DNA of 54,480 nucleotides from Cyclobacteriaceae bacterium (lineage in GTDB: Bacteria; Bacteroidota; Bacteroidia; Cytophagales; Cyclobacteriaceae): NCBI GenBank assembly GCA_025350305.1, contig JANXYC010000288.1, positions 1 to 54,480 on the forward strand, in the 5' to 3' direction. A program made the translations under genes and the position numbers. The notes under the pieces were generated by a model. The model was not told where the DNA came from, searched no databases, and saw only the letters and a program-made list of their open reading frames with translations. Below, piece by piece: positions 43,911 through 53,625 of the stretch. How positions within the stretch are numbered: position 1 is the first letter of the stretch; each line of letters opens with the position of its first letter.

Positions 43911-46900
43911 CTAATAAACCACTTCCACCTCAACCTCCGGTATACGCTTCATCTTCTTCACCATATCGTTGATGGGTTTCACCCGGAATTTTCGCGACAA
44001 CAGTTCCAGGCTGATATTCTCCTTTTCATCGCGTAGCTTGAGATAAAACGGTGTTCCACCACTGTATTCCTGACAAAGTGCCTCCAATTGTTTTACCAGG
44101 GCAGGGTTAAGGGAGCTGGCATTAACTTTTACCTGAAGTCCTTTCGCGCGTTTCACTCCGATCTCGTTCAAAAGTTCAACGTTCCGTATTTTAAATTCCA
44201 GGTTCTGCTCTCCCCAGCTTTTACGAAGCACGTTTCCTTCAATAAATAAAAATAAGCCTGGCATCAGAAAGGACTTGAATTTTAAATAGTCATCACTCCA
44301 TAAAACAAATTCATACTTTCCGGAATAGTCTTCCACCGACATCTTGCCAAACGGACGGCCGGTTTTGGTCATCTTGTGTTCCACGCTTGCAACGATGCCG
44401 CCCAATTTATATTCTTTACCCTCCGCTTTTTCTATATCATTCAAGGCTGTTATCGGAGCCGTGCAGAACGTATCAATTTCAAACTTAAAATTATCCAGCG
44501 GGTGGCCGGAGATATAAACACCGACGACTTCTTTTTCAAAATGAAGTTTTTCAATTTCGCTGAAGGGTTCCACCGGCTCCACTTTTGGTTTTGGAACTTC
44601 TGTTCCGGAAGAACCTCCGAACATACTCACTTGTGCACTCATCGATTCCTGCTGAAGCTTCGCTGAATAACGTGTCGCTTTCTCTGTCAGGTTGATGTCA
44701 CCTTCTTTTGCAAAAACGTATTGCCTGCGGTGAAATTCGGTAAAGCAATCAAATGCACCGGAGAGGGCCAGTGATTCAAACGTCTTCTTATTTACAGACC
44801 GCTGACTAAGACGCTTCGCAAAATCAAAAATGTCTGCATACGGACCGTGCGCATCGCGTTCGACAATAATTGATTCAACGGCTGCATCACCCGCACCCTT
44901 GATTGCACCCAGCCCGAAGCGTATCGCTCCAGTTTTATTCACTTCAAAATAGACACCGGATTCATTCACATGTGGGCCCAGTACTTCAATGCCCATCTTC
45001 CGGCATTCCTCAATGAAAAAGGTAACGTTCTCCAGATTATTCTGAGAATGCGTCAGCACCGCTGCCATGTACTCGGCCGGGTAATTGGCTTTGAGATAAG
45101 CCGTATGATACGCTACTAACGAATAACAGGTAGAGTGTGATTTATTAAAGGCATACTGCGCAAACGCTTCCCAGTCTTTCCATATTTTATCTGCGATGCG
45201 CTCATCGTGTCCGTTCTTTTTGCAACCCGCGATAAATTTATCTTTCATTTTATCGAGCACGTCCTTCTGCTTCTTACCCATGGCTTTTCGAAGAACGTCG
45301 GCGTCGCCTTTGGAGAAATTGGCAAGCTTTTGCGAAAGCAACATCACTTGCTCCTGGTAGACCGTAATGCCGTAGGTATCCTTCAGGAATTCTTCCATCT
45401 CCGGCAAGTCGTAGCGGATGGCCTCGCGTCCATGCTTCCGTGCAATGAAGTTGGGTATGTACTCCATCGGGCCGGGCCTGTAGAGCGCGTTCATCGCAAT
45501 AAGGTCTTCAAACTTGTCAGGCTTGAGTGCTCTCAGATAGTTGAGCATCCCCTCACTTTCAAACTGGAATGTGCCGGCCGTTTCTCCGCGTTGGTAAAGC
45601 TGGTACGTTTTGAGATCCGTCAACTCTAATTTTTCAAGATCGATATCAATGTTTTTCCGCTTTTTGATATTTTTCAGCGCGGTCTTGATGATAGTGAGCG
45701 TCGTCAACCCCAAAAAGTCCATCTTCAGCATGCCGGCATTCTCTACCACGCTGTTGTCGAATTGCGTGACCAGCATAGTGGAATCTTTCGCCGTTGAAAC
45801 CGGGATGAGTTTGGTCATGTCATCCGGCGTGATGATGACACCGCAGGCATGTGTGCCGGTGTTGCGCAAGGACCCCTCAATGATGATCGCTTGTCGCAAT
45901 ACATCGGCGCGTTTGTCTTTTCCCTTTCGGATATCTTCGAGTTCGCGTACTTCTTCAAAGGCTTTTGCGAGCGTTGTCCCGGGTCGCTCTGGCACAAGCT
46001 TGGCCAGGTTATTCGCGTCTGCTAACGGAAGTTCCATCACGCGTGCTGCATCACGGATGGAGGACTTGGCGGCCATGGTACCATAGGTGATAATCTGTGC
46101 CACCTGGTTGTGACCATATTTTTCAATCACATAATTCAATACTTTGTCCCGTCCTTCATCATCAAAGTCAATATCGATATCGGGCAGTGATACACGATCG
46201 GGATTAAGGAAGCGTTCAAACAGCAAGTCGTAAGCAATAGGATCAACATTCGTGATTCCCGTACAGTATGCAACGACTGAACCCGCTGCCGAACCACGGC
46301 CCGGACCAACGGATACACCCATCTCCCGCGCCTTCGAAGTAAAGTCCTGGACGATGAGAAAATAACCCGGATAGCCCGTCTTCCGGATAGTTTCCAATTC
46401 AAATTCAATTCGCTCTTTTATTTCCGGTGTTAATTTGGGGTATCTTCTTTTTGAGCCTTCATAGGTGAGGTGACGTAAATAATCATCCTCCGTCGCAAAA
46501 TCTTTTGGAATACCAAATTTAGGAAGTGCCACCTTGCGCTCCAGCTTGTAGCGCTCCACCTTGTTCACGATCTCACTGATCGTGTCGATAGCCTCCGGCA
46601 GATCGCGGAAAAGATTTTTCATCTCTTCCTGTGATTTGAAATAAAATTCATTGTTTGGCAACCCGTATCGTTTGCCGCGGCCCTCACCAATTGGTGTTGA
46701 TTGGAATTCTCCCTCCTTGATACACAATAAAACATCGTGTGCATTAGCCTCTTCTTTTTCAAGGTAAAAGACTTCATTAGCGGCAAAATATTTTACTTTA
46801 TATTTTTCACAGAAGCGAAGCAGGGTTTGGTTTACGTGATCTTCCTCAGGTATGCCATGACGATTTAACTCTACATAAAAATCTTCACCAAATGTTTTGT

Positions 46901-48101
46901 GCCACCATTTAAAGGCCTCTTCAGCCTGCCGTTCCCCGACATGAAGAATCAAGTGCGGGACTTCACTGGTAAGACCCCCGGTCGTTGCTATTAATCCTGT
47001 CTTATACTCCTCCACCAAAGCCTTGTCAATGCGGGGATGAATTCCGTAAAGTCCTTCAATGAATCCTAATGAACTAAGCTTGGCCAGATTCTGATACGCC
47101 GCTTCATTTTTGGCAATGAGCACCTGGCTATAACGTTTATCAGGATTGTCTTTGGTGAATTTTGTCTTCTTCCGTTCATCGGCCAGGTACAACTCACAAC
47201 CAACAATAGGTTTCACGTCCTGCTTAAGTGCTTCACTTACAAACTTGAACGCTCCAAAAAGATTACCAAGGTCCGTGAGCGCAAGGGCAGACATATTTTG
47301 CTCCTTCGCTTTGGCGACAATGTCATGCACATTGGCAGTAGCCTGGAGAACAGAATATTGTGAGTGCAGGTGCAAGTGGCAAAATGGTTTCTCTGTTAGA
47401 CCTGCGCCGGTGCTTTCGGAGGAATAGTTTGATTTTTTTCTCCGTTCCCGCTTGCTGTCATTGCCGGCTTCAAGGTTGGGTTCTTCGTATTCAATCTCCT
47501 CGGGTGGCGTGGCGTCAAAAGGCTGGACTACATTTGCCTGGATCAATCCAAAAAAAGAACGGGCCGTGGCCGCCACATCATAGGAGGCATCATGAGCATC
47601 GCCAAAGCCTTTTCCGAAAAGTTTCTCGTGAAGTTCGTTCAGGCGTGGCATTTTCATTCTTCCGCCAGGGCCACCTGAAAGTTGACAGAATTCTATAGAG
47701 ACAAGGCCGGTATCTATCTTTGTGGTAGATAAAAGTTTTTCCGTGGGAAGATTTTGACGGATGAGTTCCGCTCCGAGAATGTTGATATCAAATTCAATGT
47801 TGTGTCCAACCAGAACGGTTGTCTTGTCCAGGTCCTGTCGGAAAATACGCAGTACGTCATTAAACGGATGCCCCTCTTCCATCGCACGTTTCGTAGAGAT
47901 GCCATGAATCTGCTCGGCTTTGTACGGAATGTCGAAGCCTTCCGGCCGGATAATGTAGTTATGTTGAGAAAAGAGTGCACCTTTTCCATCGTGAAGCTGC
48001 CATGCGATCTGCACGACGCGGGGCCAATTGTCCAGATCGGTAAGCGGCGCAGTTTTATTGTGAGGAACGCCAGTGGTTTCTGTATCGAAAATTAAATACA
48101 T
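43911..48101 (-). CDS. dnaE: DNA polymerase III alpha subunit with fused N-terminal exonuclease
   Basis: A 1396-residue replicative polymerase. Residues 1-190 are a DEDDh 3'-5' exonuclease (FDTETTGVP, GHNIEFDINILG, HDASYDVAATA), the role usually played by DnaQ. A charged linker (ERRKKSNYSSE) precedes the PHP domain (CHLHLHSQYSVLQATANVHD). The palm has GPGRGSAAGSVVAYC and PDIDIDFDDEGRDKVL; then YQEQVMLL, FNKSHSTCYSLVAYHTAYLK, and a C-terminal OB fold (YKLGGIVASVEHKMTKTGRP). The fused proofreader is a Bacteroidota trait. Divergent from sdhC. Confidence 0.96.
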   Translation of the reverse strand: MYLIFDTETTGVPHNKTAPLTDLDNWPRVVQIAWQLHDGKGALFSQHNYIIRPEGFDIPYKAEQIHGISTKRAMEEGHPFNDVLRIFRQDLDKTTVLVGHNIEFDINILGAELIRQNLPTEKLLSTTKIDTGLVSIEFCQLSGGPGGRMKMPRLNELHEKLFGKGFGDAHDASYDVAATARSFFGLIQANVVQPFDATPPEEIEYEEPNLEAGNDSKRERRKKSNYSSESTGAGLTEKPFCHLHLHSQYSVLQATANVHDIVAKAKEQNMSALALTDLGNLFGAFKFVSEALKQDVKPIVGCELYLADERKKTKFTKDNPDKRYSQVLIAKNEAAYQNLAKLSSLGFIEGLYGIHPRIDKALVEEYKTGLIATTGGLTSEVPHLILHVGERQAEEAFKWWHKTFGEDFYVELNRHGIPEEDHVNQTLLRFCEKYKVKYFAANEVFYLEKEEANAHDVLLCIKEGEFQSTPIGEGRGKRYGLPNNEFYFKSQEEMKNLFRDLPEAIDTISEIVNKVERYKLERKVALPKFGIPKDFATEDDYLRHLTYEGSKRRYPKLTPEIKERIEFELETIRKTGYPGYFLIVQDFTSKAREMGVSVGPGRGSAAGSVVAYCTGITNVDPIAYDLLFERFLNPDRVSLPDIDIDFDDEGRDKVLNYVIEKYGHNQVAQIITYGTMAAKSSIRDAARVMELPLADANNLAKLVPERPGTTLAKAFEEVRELEDIRKGKDKRADVLRQAIIIEGSLRNTGTHACGVIITPDDMTKLIPVSTAKDSTMLVTQFDNSVVENAGMLKMDFLGLTTLTIIKTALKNIKKRKNIDIDLEKLELTDLKTYQLYQRGETAGTFQFESEGMLNYLRALKPDKFEDLIAMNALYRPGPMEYIPNFIARKHGREAIRYDLPEMEEFLKDTYGITVYQEQVMLLSQKLANFSKGDADVLRKAMGKKQKDVLDKMKDKFIAGCKKNGHDERIADKIWKDWEAFAQYAFNKSHSTCYSLVAYHTAYLKANYPAEYMAAVLTHSQNNLENVTFFIEECRKMGIEVLGPHVNESGVYFEVNKTGAIRFGLGAIKGAGDAAVESIIVERDAHGPYADIFDFAKRLSQRSVNKKTFESLALSGAFDCFTEFHRRQYVFAKEGDINLTEKATRYSAKLQQESMSAQVSMFGGSSGTEVPKPKVEPVEPFSEIEKLHFEKEVVGVYISGHPLDNFKFEIDTFCTAPITALNDIEKAEGKEYKLGGIVASVEHKMTKTGRPFGKMSVEDYSGKYEFVLWSDDYLKFKSFLMPGLFLFIEGNVLRKSWGEQNLEFKIRNVELLNEIGVKRAKGLQVKVNASSLNPALVKQLEALCQEYSGGTPFYLKLRDEKENISLELLSRKFRVKPINDMVKKMKRIPEVEVEVVY

Positions 48102-48217
48102 GAGAAATTAAACGAATAGTGGTTGTGAGTAAAATTACTGTAGTGGAAGGGAAGGGCCAAACCCGCTGCGGTGGCTTTTCGCCTTATTTCATGACAGATA
48201 TTTAAAAGCCTGTCCAA

Positions 48218-48248
48218 TTGTTTGGTAAACCTTTGAGAAGTATTTTTG
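48218..48248 (+). promoter_or_regulatory. Bacteroidetes-type promoter for sdhCAB
   Basis: The -7 element TATTTTTG (48241-48248) fits TAnnTTTG exactly; TTG at 48218-48220 is 20 bp upstream, in the range reported for the -33 element. Transcription would begin around 48255, about 20 bp before the sdhC ATG at 48277, a short leader typical of this phylum. Confidence 0.55.
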
Positions 48249-48276
48249 GTTCGTTTGAAAAAACCCTAACCTCGCT

Positions 48277-48957
48277 ATGAAGTGGTTTCTTGATATGTTC
48301 TCCAGTACACTGGGGCGAAAACTTGTCATGGCCCTCACAGGCCTTTTCCTCATTTCTTTTTTAGTTATTCACCTGATCGGCAACCTTCAACTTCTTAAGC
48401 CCGATGGCGGTCATGCATTTAATGTATATGCTGAATTCATGACGCACAACCCGCTTATCAAAACGGTATCCTACTCCTTGTACACGTCCATCTTGATTCA
48501 CTCGGTATGGGCCTTGATGTTGACCATTCAAAACCGCAAAGCCCGTGGCCCTCAGCGTTATGCCGTGAATAGCGGTAAGTCGACCACGTGGAGTTCCCGC
48601 AATATGGGCATCCTGGGAACGCTACTTTTGATTTTCATCGTCGTCCACATGAGAGACTTCTGGGCGCAAATGCACTGGGGGGGAATTCCCACCCAGAACT
48701 ATGAGGGCAAAGAGGTGAAAGACCTCTATGCGATTGTAGCGCTGGCCTTTACGGAAGGATGGTACGTGGCCTTGTATGTTATTTGCATGATTGGCCTTGC
48801 TTTTCATCTTTATCATGGATTTGTAAGTGCATTTCAGACGCTTGGACTAAACCACATGAAGTATAACCCTGTTATTAGTTTCGTTGGCAAAACTTTTTCC
48901 ATCGTTGTGCCAGCTTTATTTGCCTGGATTCCGATCAGCATGTTTTTCAAACTTTAA
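48277..48957 (+). CDS. sdhC: Succinate dehydrogenase cytochrome b subunit
   Basis: A 226-residue membrane protein with five helices, the single-polypeptide di-haem anchor of Bacteroidota/epsilon-type fumarate reductase/succinate dehydrogenase. The N-terminus GRKLVMALTGLFLISFLVIH and histidines in VIHLIGNL, ILIHSVW, VVHMRDF and FHLYHGFVSAF are the expected haem ligands. It passes electrons to menaquinone. First gene of sdhCAB; 18 bp before sdhA. Confidence 0.95.
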   Translation: MKWFLDMFSSTLGRKLVMALTGLFLISFLVIHLIGNLQLLKPDGGHAFNVYAEFMTHNPLIKTVSYSLYTSILIHSVWALMLTIQNRKARGPQRYAVNSGKSTTWSSRNMGILGTLLLIFIVVHMRDFWAQMHWGGIPTQNYEGKEVKDLYAIVALAFTEGWYVALYVICMIGLAFHLYHGFVSAFQTLGLNHMKYNPVISFVGKTFSIVVPALFAWIPISMFFKL

Positions 48958-48975
48958 TCCGAAGAATAACAACGT

Positions 48976-50898
48976 ATGAAGCTCGAATCAAAAATTCCTG
49001 CCGGTCCCCTGGCCGAAAAATGGTCGAAACATAAATTCAATTTGAAGCTGGTGAACCCGGCCAACAAAAGAAAGTATGACATCATCGTCGTCGGGACAGG
49101 TTTGGCTGGCGCTTCCGCTGCCGCATCACTCGGAGAATTGGGATATAATGTGAAAGCATTCTGCTTTCAAGACAGCCCGCGCAGGGCCCACTCGATCGCG
49201 GCGCAAGGCGGAATCAACGCAGCGAAAAATTATCAGAATGATGGTGATAGCATTTACCGGCTTTTTTATGATACCATAAAAGGAGGAGACTACCGGGCAC
49301 GGGAGGGAAATGTTCATCGCTTGGCCGAAGTGAGTGTTAGTATTATTGACCAATGCGTTGCGCAGGGTGTACCGTTTGCACGGGAATACGGTGGCTTACT
49401 GGCCAACCGTTCCTTCGGCGGTTCACAAGTATCACGCACATTTTATGCCCGGGGCCAAACCGGACAACAATTGCTATTGGGTGCTTATTCAGCGCTGAAC
49501 CGCCAGATTTCCAATGGCAAGGTAAAAATGTATAACCGTACCGAGATGCTCGACGTGGTAATAGTCGATGGAAAAGCTCGTGGTATTATCACGCGCGATT
49601 TAGTGACGGGCAAAATAGAATCTCATTCAGCGCATGCAGTAGTCCTTTGCACGGGAGGATATGGGAATGTGTTCTATCTCTCTACCAATGCAAAAAACTC
49701 CAATGTAACGGCTGCATGGAGGGCTCATAAGAAAGGCGCTCTGTTTGGCAACCCTTGCTTCACGCAAATTCATCCAACGTGTATTCCCGTTTCTGGCGAC
49801 CATCAATCGAAACTCACCCTGATGTCGGAATCATTGCGCAATGATGGACGCGTGTGGACACCCAAGGTGGCGGTCAAAGGTCTTAAGGCAAAAGATGCCG
49901 CGAAGATCGGGGAAGCGGACCGTGATTATTTTCTTGAGCGCCGCTATCCTTCCTTCGGTAATCTCGTGCCACGTGATGTTGCCTCACGCAATGCAAAAAT
50001 GGTATGTGATGAAGGCCGTGGTGTCGGGGCAACTGGCCTTGCCGTATTTCTTGACTTTGCCGACGCCATTAAACGCGATGGAAGAAAAACCATTGAAGCT
50101 AAATACGGCAACCTTTTCGACATGTATCAGCAGATCACAGGCGATAATCCCTATGATATGCCAATGATGATATTCCCGGCGGTGCACTATACAATGGGCG
50201 GCTTGTGGGTAGATTATAATTTAATGACTTCCGTTCCGGGTCTCTATGCACTGGGAGAAGCTAATTTTTCGGACCATGGAGCAAACCGTTTAGGGGCAAG
50301 TGCCCTGATGCAAGGTCTGGCTGACGGCTACTTTGTTATTCCGTACACAATAGGAGATTATCTCGCTGGCCTTCCGTGGGAAAAGATTGGAACCGACCGG
50401 CCCGAGTTTAAAGAAGCGATTGACAAGGTGAATACTCGGGTGAATAAACTTTTATCCATCAAGGGAAAGAAAACGGTTGATGAATTCCACCGTGAACTTG
50501 GCCTTACGATGTGGGAATACTGTGGTATGTCGCGTAATGAACCAGGCCTTAAAAAAGCTAAGACAAAAATTCAAGCGCTTAGAAAAGAATTCTGGGAGAA
50601 TGTAACCGTGCTTGGAAGCGCTACTGAATTGAACCACGAACTGGAGAAGGCCGGACGTGTGGCTGACTTTATGGAGCTGGGAGAATTGATGGTGGATGAC
50701 GCCTTAAGCCGCTCGGAATCTTGCGGAGGTCATTTCCGTGAAGAGTCTGCAACACCGGATGGTGAGGCGATGCGAAAGGATGATGAGTTTACCTATGTGT
50801 CGGCGTGGGAGTATAAAGGTGAAAACCAGCAGGAAGAACTTCACAAGGAGTTGCTGATATTCGAGAATGTGAAATTGACGCAGAGAAGCTATAAGTAA
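48976..50898 (+). CDS. sdhA: Succinate dehydrogenase/fumarate reductase flavoprotein subunit
   Basis: A 640-residue FAD enzyme. FAD-binding [20 protein letters not shown], covalent-FAD His in [16 protein letters not shown], substrate site [10 protein letters not shown] and [13 protein letters not shown], and the second dinucleotide part [20 protein letters not shown]. The C-terminal helical domain ends with CGGHFREES. Length and motifs match the Bacteroides-type enzyme. Couples succinate/fumarate conversion to the quinone pool. Confidence 0.97.
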   Translation: MKLESKIPAGPLAEKWSKHKFNLKLVNPANKRKYDIIVVGTGLAGASAAASLGELGYNVKAFCFQDSPRRAHSIAAQGGINAAKNYQNDGDSIYRLFYDTIKGGDYRAREGNVHRLAEVSVSIIDQCVAQGVPFAREYGGLLANRSFGGSQVSRTFYARGQTGQQLLLGAYSALNRQISNGKVKMYNRTEMLDVVIVDGKARGIITRDLVTGKIESHSAHAVVLCTGGYGNVFYLSTNAKNSNVTAAWRAHKKGALFGNPCFTQIHPTCIPVSGDHQSKLTLMSESLRNDGRVWTPKVAVKGLKAKDAAKIGEADRDYFLERRYPSFGNLVPRDVASRNAKMVCDEGRGVGATGLAVFLDFADAIKRDGRKTIEAKYGNLFDMYQQITGDNPYDMPMMIFPAVHYTMGGLWVDYNLMTSVPGLYALGEANFSDHGANRLGASALMQGLADGYFVIPYTIGDYLAGLPWEKIGTDRPEFKEAIDKVNTRVNKLLSIKGKKTVDEFHRELGLTMWEYCGMSRNEPGLKKAKTKIQALRKEFWENVTVLGSATELNHELEKAGRVADFMELGELMVDDALSRSESCGGHFREESATPDGEAMRKDDEFTYVSAWEYKGENQQEELHKELLIFENVKLTQRSYK

Positions 50899-50904
50899 AG
50901 GGAG

Positions 50905-51095
50905 ATGAACCAGAAAGTAAAAAGTAGAAAGCGGAAAGCAGGGGGCTCAAGTTTTAAACTTTCAACTTTACACTTTATGCTTTTTTAAAATAAATATCAG
51001 GAGCTAAAAGCAGAAAGCAAAAAACCGAAAGCAGTGGACACAAGCTTTAAACTTTAAACTTTAAACTTTAAGCTTTAAGCTTTAAACTTTCTAAT
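50905..51095. repeat. Palindromic unit-repeat cluster between sdhA and sdhB
   Basis: The 227-bp gap inside the sdh operon is made of GAAAGTA/GAAAGCA units on the left and TTTAAACTTTAAACTT units on the right, in two rounds (50905-50980 and 51003-51090). The arms are roughly complementary and could form a long hairpin between two genes that need similar dosage. No gene is seen. Confidence 0.65.
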
Positions 51096-51125
51096 CACTA
51101 ACCGAACTACTAACAAATAAGCAAG

Positions 51126-51896
51126 ATGAAAATCAACCTTAAGGTCTGGAGACAAAAAGGTCAAAACACAAAGGGTGGATTTAAGACCTATAACGTCGAC
51201 CATGTCTCACCGGATATGTCCTTTCTTGAGATGTTTGATATCCTCAATACTGATCTTATTAAAAAGAATGAAGAGCCAGTTGCCTTTGATCACGATTGCC
51301 GCGAAGGAATTTGTGGCATGTGCAGCATGTATATCAATGGTCATCCACACGGACCGCAGCAAACCGCTACATGCCAGTTGCACATGCGAACTTTTAATGA
51401 CGGTGATACGATTACCGTTGAACCATGGAGGGCAAAGGCATTTCCAGTAATCAAGGATTTGGTTGTAGATCGTTCAGCATTTGATCGTATTCAACAAGCT
51501 GGAGGATTTGTTTCTGTGAACACGGGTGGCGTGCCGGACGGTAATGAGATTCCGGTTCCTAAAAAAGTTGCGGATGAGGCGATGGATGCCGCAACCTGTA
51601 TTGGATGCGGTGCGTGTGTGGCCGCTTGCAAAAACGCTTCCGCCATGCTATTTGTCAGCGCCAAGGTTGCGCAGTTTGCTTTATTGCCGCAAGGTCAACC
51701 GGAACGGAAGGATAGAGCGGAACGAATGGTTGCACAAATGGATGCAGAAGGATTTGGCTCTTGCACAAATACCTATGCGTGCGAGGCGGAATGTCCTAAA
51801 GACATTAAAGTCACCAACATTGCCCGCATGAACCGTGAATACTTTTCGGCCATGTTGACGTCGTATGAAGTGAAGACAAGTGGCGGGGGAGATTAG
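51126..51896 (+). CDS. sdhB: Succinate dehydrogenase iron-sulfur subunit
   Basis: A 256-residue protein. The 2Fe-2S ligands are in [20 protein letters not shown] and TATCQLHM; the 4Fe-4S and 3Fe-4S ligands are in [17 protein letters not shown] and [15 protein letters not shown]. Carries electrons from the flavin to the haem anchor. The 227-bp spacing from sdhA is unusual for this operon and is filled with repeats. Confidence 0.97.
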   Translation: MKINLKVWRQKGQNTKGGFKTYNVDHVSPDMSFLEMFDILNTDLIKKNEEPVAFDHDCREGICGMCSMYINGHPHGPQQTATCQLHMRTFNDGDTITVEPWRAKAFPVIKDLVVDRSAFDRIQQAGGFVSVNTGGVPDGNEIPVPKKVADEAMDAATCIGCGACVAACKNASAMLFVSAKVAQFALLPQGQPERKDRAERMVAQMDAEGFGSCTNTYACEAECPKDIKVTNIARMNREYFSAMLTSYEVKTSGGGD

Positions 51897-51921
51897 GGGA
51901 TAGAAATCAGGTGATTTTATA

Positions 51922-51990
51922 ATTGTAACATTCAAACTACTCCATTGGGCTAAAGCTAAATTGCCACAGGTTTAAACCCGTGGCAATTTA
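51922..51990. repeat. Dispersed repeat B with hairpin, copy 2
   Basis: Begins ATTGTAACATTCAAACTACT, then GGGCTAAAG, then the hairpin ATTGCCAC...GTGGCAAT (51960-51987). The same blocks in the same order appear at 27488-27575, where an extra stretch (CCCTATAACATTAGGGC) lies between them. It sits just after sdhB and 11 bp before element A copy 2, so it may also serve as the end of the sdh transcript. Confidence 0.7.
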
Positions 51991-52001
51991 AACCTCTATA
52001 A

Positions 52002-52089
52002 GGGCATCTCTAAAAACCCTGCCTTTTATGGCCTCAACCCGTCACCCTTCTCCGGAAGAGAAGGGTACAAGGAGTTTTTAGAGAAGCCC
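52002..52089. mobile_element. 88-bp MITE-like element A, copy 2 (inverted)
   Basis: The reverse complement of this segment equals 43758-43845 except at two positions. Ends GGGCATCTCTAAAAAC and GTTTTTAGAGAAGCCC form the terminal inverted repeat. It is flanked by ATAA on each side (51998-52001 and 52090-52093), a possible 4-bp target duplication. No coding capacity. Confidence 0.8.
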
Positions 52090-52147
52090 ATAATTAATTC
52101 TGGCATGAATGTGGTTTATTTACAAGTCAGATAACCCAAATAGTCTT

Positions 52148-53524
52148 GTGAAACGAATTTTGCTCTCTTTTCTTGTGCTGACAGGCTGTAGCCCCTCCGT
52201 GACAACTACCCACCAGAAAACGGATACAAAAAACACCCGGCCAGGATGGCTTAGTGCTAAACCTCAAACAGACTCCTATTATGTTGGAATAGGCCATAGC
52301 ACAAAAGACGGCACCAATAATTATGTACAGGAAGCCAAAAAAAGCGCTCTTGAAGATCTTGTTTCCGAGATAAAAGTGAATATTTCCTCCACTTCTGTCC
52401 TTACATCAATTGATGAAAATAAAGAGTTCCATGATAAGTATGAGCAGATGATCCAAACTACCGCCGCTGATGAGATTGAGGAGTTTGAGGCGGTCGATTC
52501 GTGGGAGGATGACAGGAATTACTGGGTGTACTACCGGTTATCGAAGCAGCGCTATCTCGAGATCAAGGAACAACAAAAGCGGGATGCTGTTAAGCTGGCA
52601 TTGGATTTTTTTACGAAAGCAAAACAGTCTGAACGCACTAATAATTCGATTCAGGCGTTGGCTTTTTATTATCAGGGTTTTCGGGCCGTGGAAAAATACC
52701 TGGCCGAACCAATTACCATCACCTTTGAGGGAAAAGATATTATTCTCACCAACGAGATATACGCCAGCATGCAGGCATTGCTCGACAATATTCAATTAAC
52801 GGCCACACCCCCGAAAATTAATTTGAACAGGCGTGTCGCACAAAGCATGATGTCGGTTATGGTAAAGGCTATCGAAAGGACATCGAAAGCAGCGCTCGGT
52901 GACTTGCCGCTCAAAGCAGCGTTTGACAAGGGCTTCGGAGATGTGTATCCGAATTATAAAACGGATCCGGACGGCCAGGCAAAAATACTGTTAACAAAAA
53001 TAGGTTCACGGGACCTGGAGCAGACCGTTGGAGTGAACGTTAATCTGCTGGAATTTGCAGGAGCGAACCCTTCACCAATCTTTGCTCTGATATCTTCTAA
53101 AATGACGGTTCCCAAAACCAGTATCCTTTTGGAAGTGCAGCGCCCGCAAGTGTACGTCACTGCAGTAGAGAAAAATTTTGGTACAGTAAAATCAAATATG
53201 CAGGTAACCAATAAGATCAAGAATTTCCTCGCCAACCAGGGATTTGAATTTACCGAGCAAAAAGATAAAGCGGAGCTGTGGCTGGACGTTACGACGGATT
53301 CAGAAAAGGGCTCCGTATCGGGCAGCATTTATATTACCTATGTCACCAGTGTGATTCGCGTAAGCACGGCGAAAGAAAACAAAGAAATTTACGCTACCAC
53401 GCTGGACCGCATTAAAGGCTATAGCCTTGACTATGATCGCGCCAGCCAGGAGGCATATAATAAAGCGCTGGAGGTGCTCGATAAGGAGAAAATGCCGGAG
53501 CTGTTGAATGCGATTTTGCAATAA
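52148..53524 (+). CDS. LPP20-family-like lipoprotein, 458 aa
   Basis: I place the start at GTG 52148, which gives MKRILLSFLVLTGCSPS, a clear lipoprotein signal with lipobox LTGC; the frame opens 39 bp earlier at an ATG that would spoil it. The mature N-terminal region (RPGWLSAKPQTDSYYVGIGH, AKKSALEDLVSEIKVNISST) is the LPP20 pattern of envelope lipoproteins. The C-terminal half has two further alpha/beta repeats, one with DKAELWLDVTTDSEKG. Function unknown. Followed by a second smaller lipoprotein of the same kind. Confidence 0.8.
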   Translation: MKRILLSFLVLTGCSPSVTTTHQKTDTKNTRPGWLSAKPQTDSYYVGIGHSTKDGTNNYVQEAKKSALEDLVSEIKVNISSTSVLTSIDENKEFHDKYEQMIQTTAADEIEEFEAVDSWEDDRNYWVYYRLSKQRYLEIKEQQKRDAVKLALDFFTKAKQSERTNNSIQALAFYYQGFRAVEKYLAEPITITFEGKDIILTNEIYASMQALLDNIQLTATPPKINLNRRVAQSMMSVMVKAIERTSKAALGDLPLKAAFDKGFGDVYPNYKTDPDGQAKILLTKIGSRDLEQTVGVNVNLLEFAGANPSPIFALISSKMTVPKTSILLEVQRPQVYVTAVEKNFGTVKSNMQVTNKIKNFLANQGFEFTEQKDKAELWLDVTTDSEKGSVSGSIYITYVTSVIRVSTAKENKEIYATTLDRIKGYSLDYDRASQEAYNKALEVLDKEKMPELLNAILQ

Positions 53525-53625
53525 TGGAGTACCTTTTTGTATGTTTTTTGTTGAAAATCCTGAATTTTATATTGTGGCCTATTAATTGCATTGTTTACAT
53601 TGCACAACCAAACTTTGAAACTTTT

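Noticed and set aside
43911-48101. dnaE exonuclease fusion as a novelty
   Set aside because: Striking compared with E. coli, but a known arrangement in Bacteroidota.
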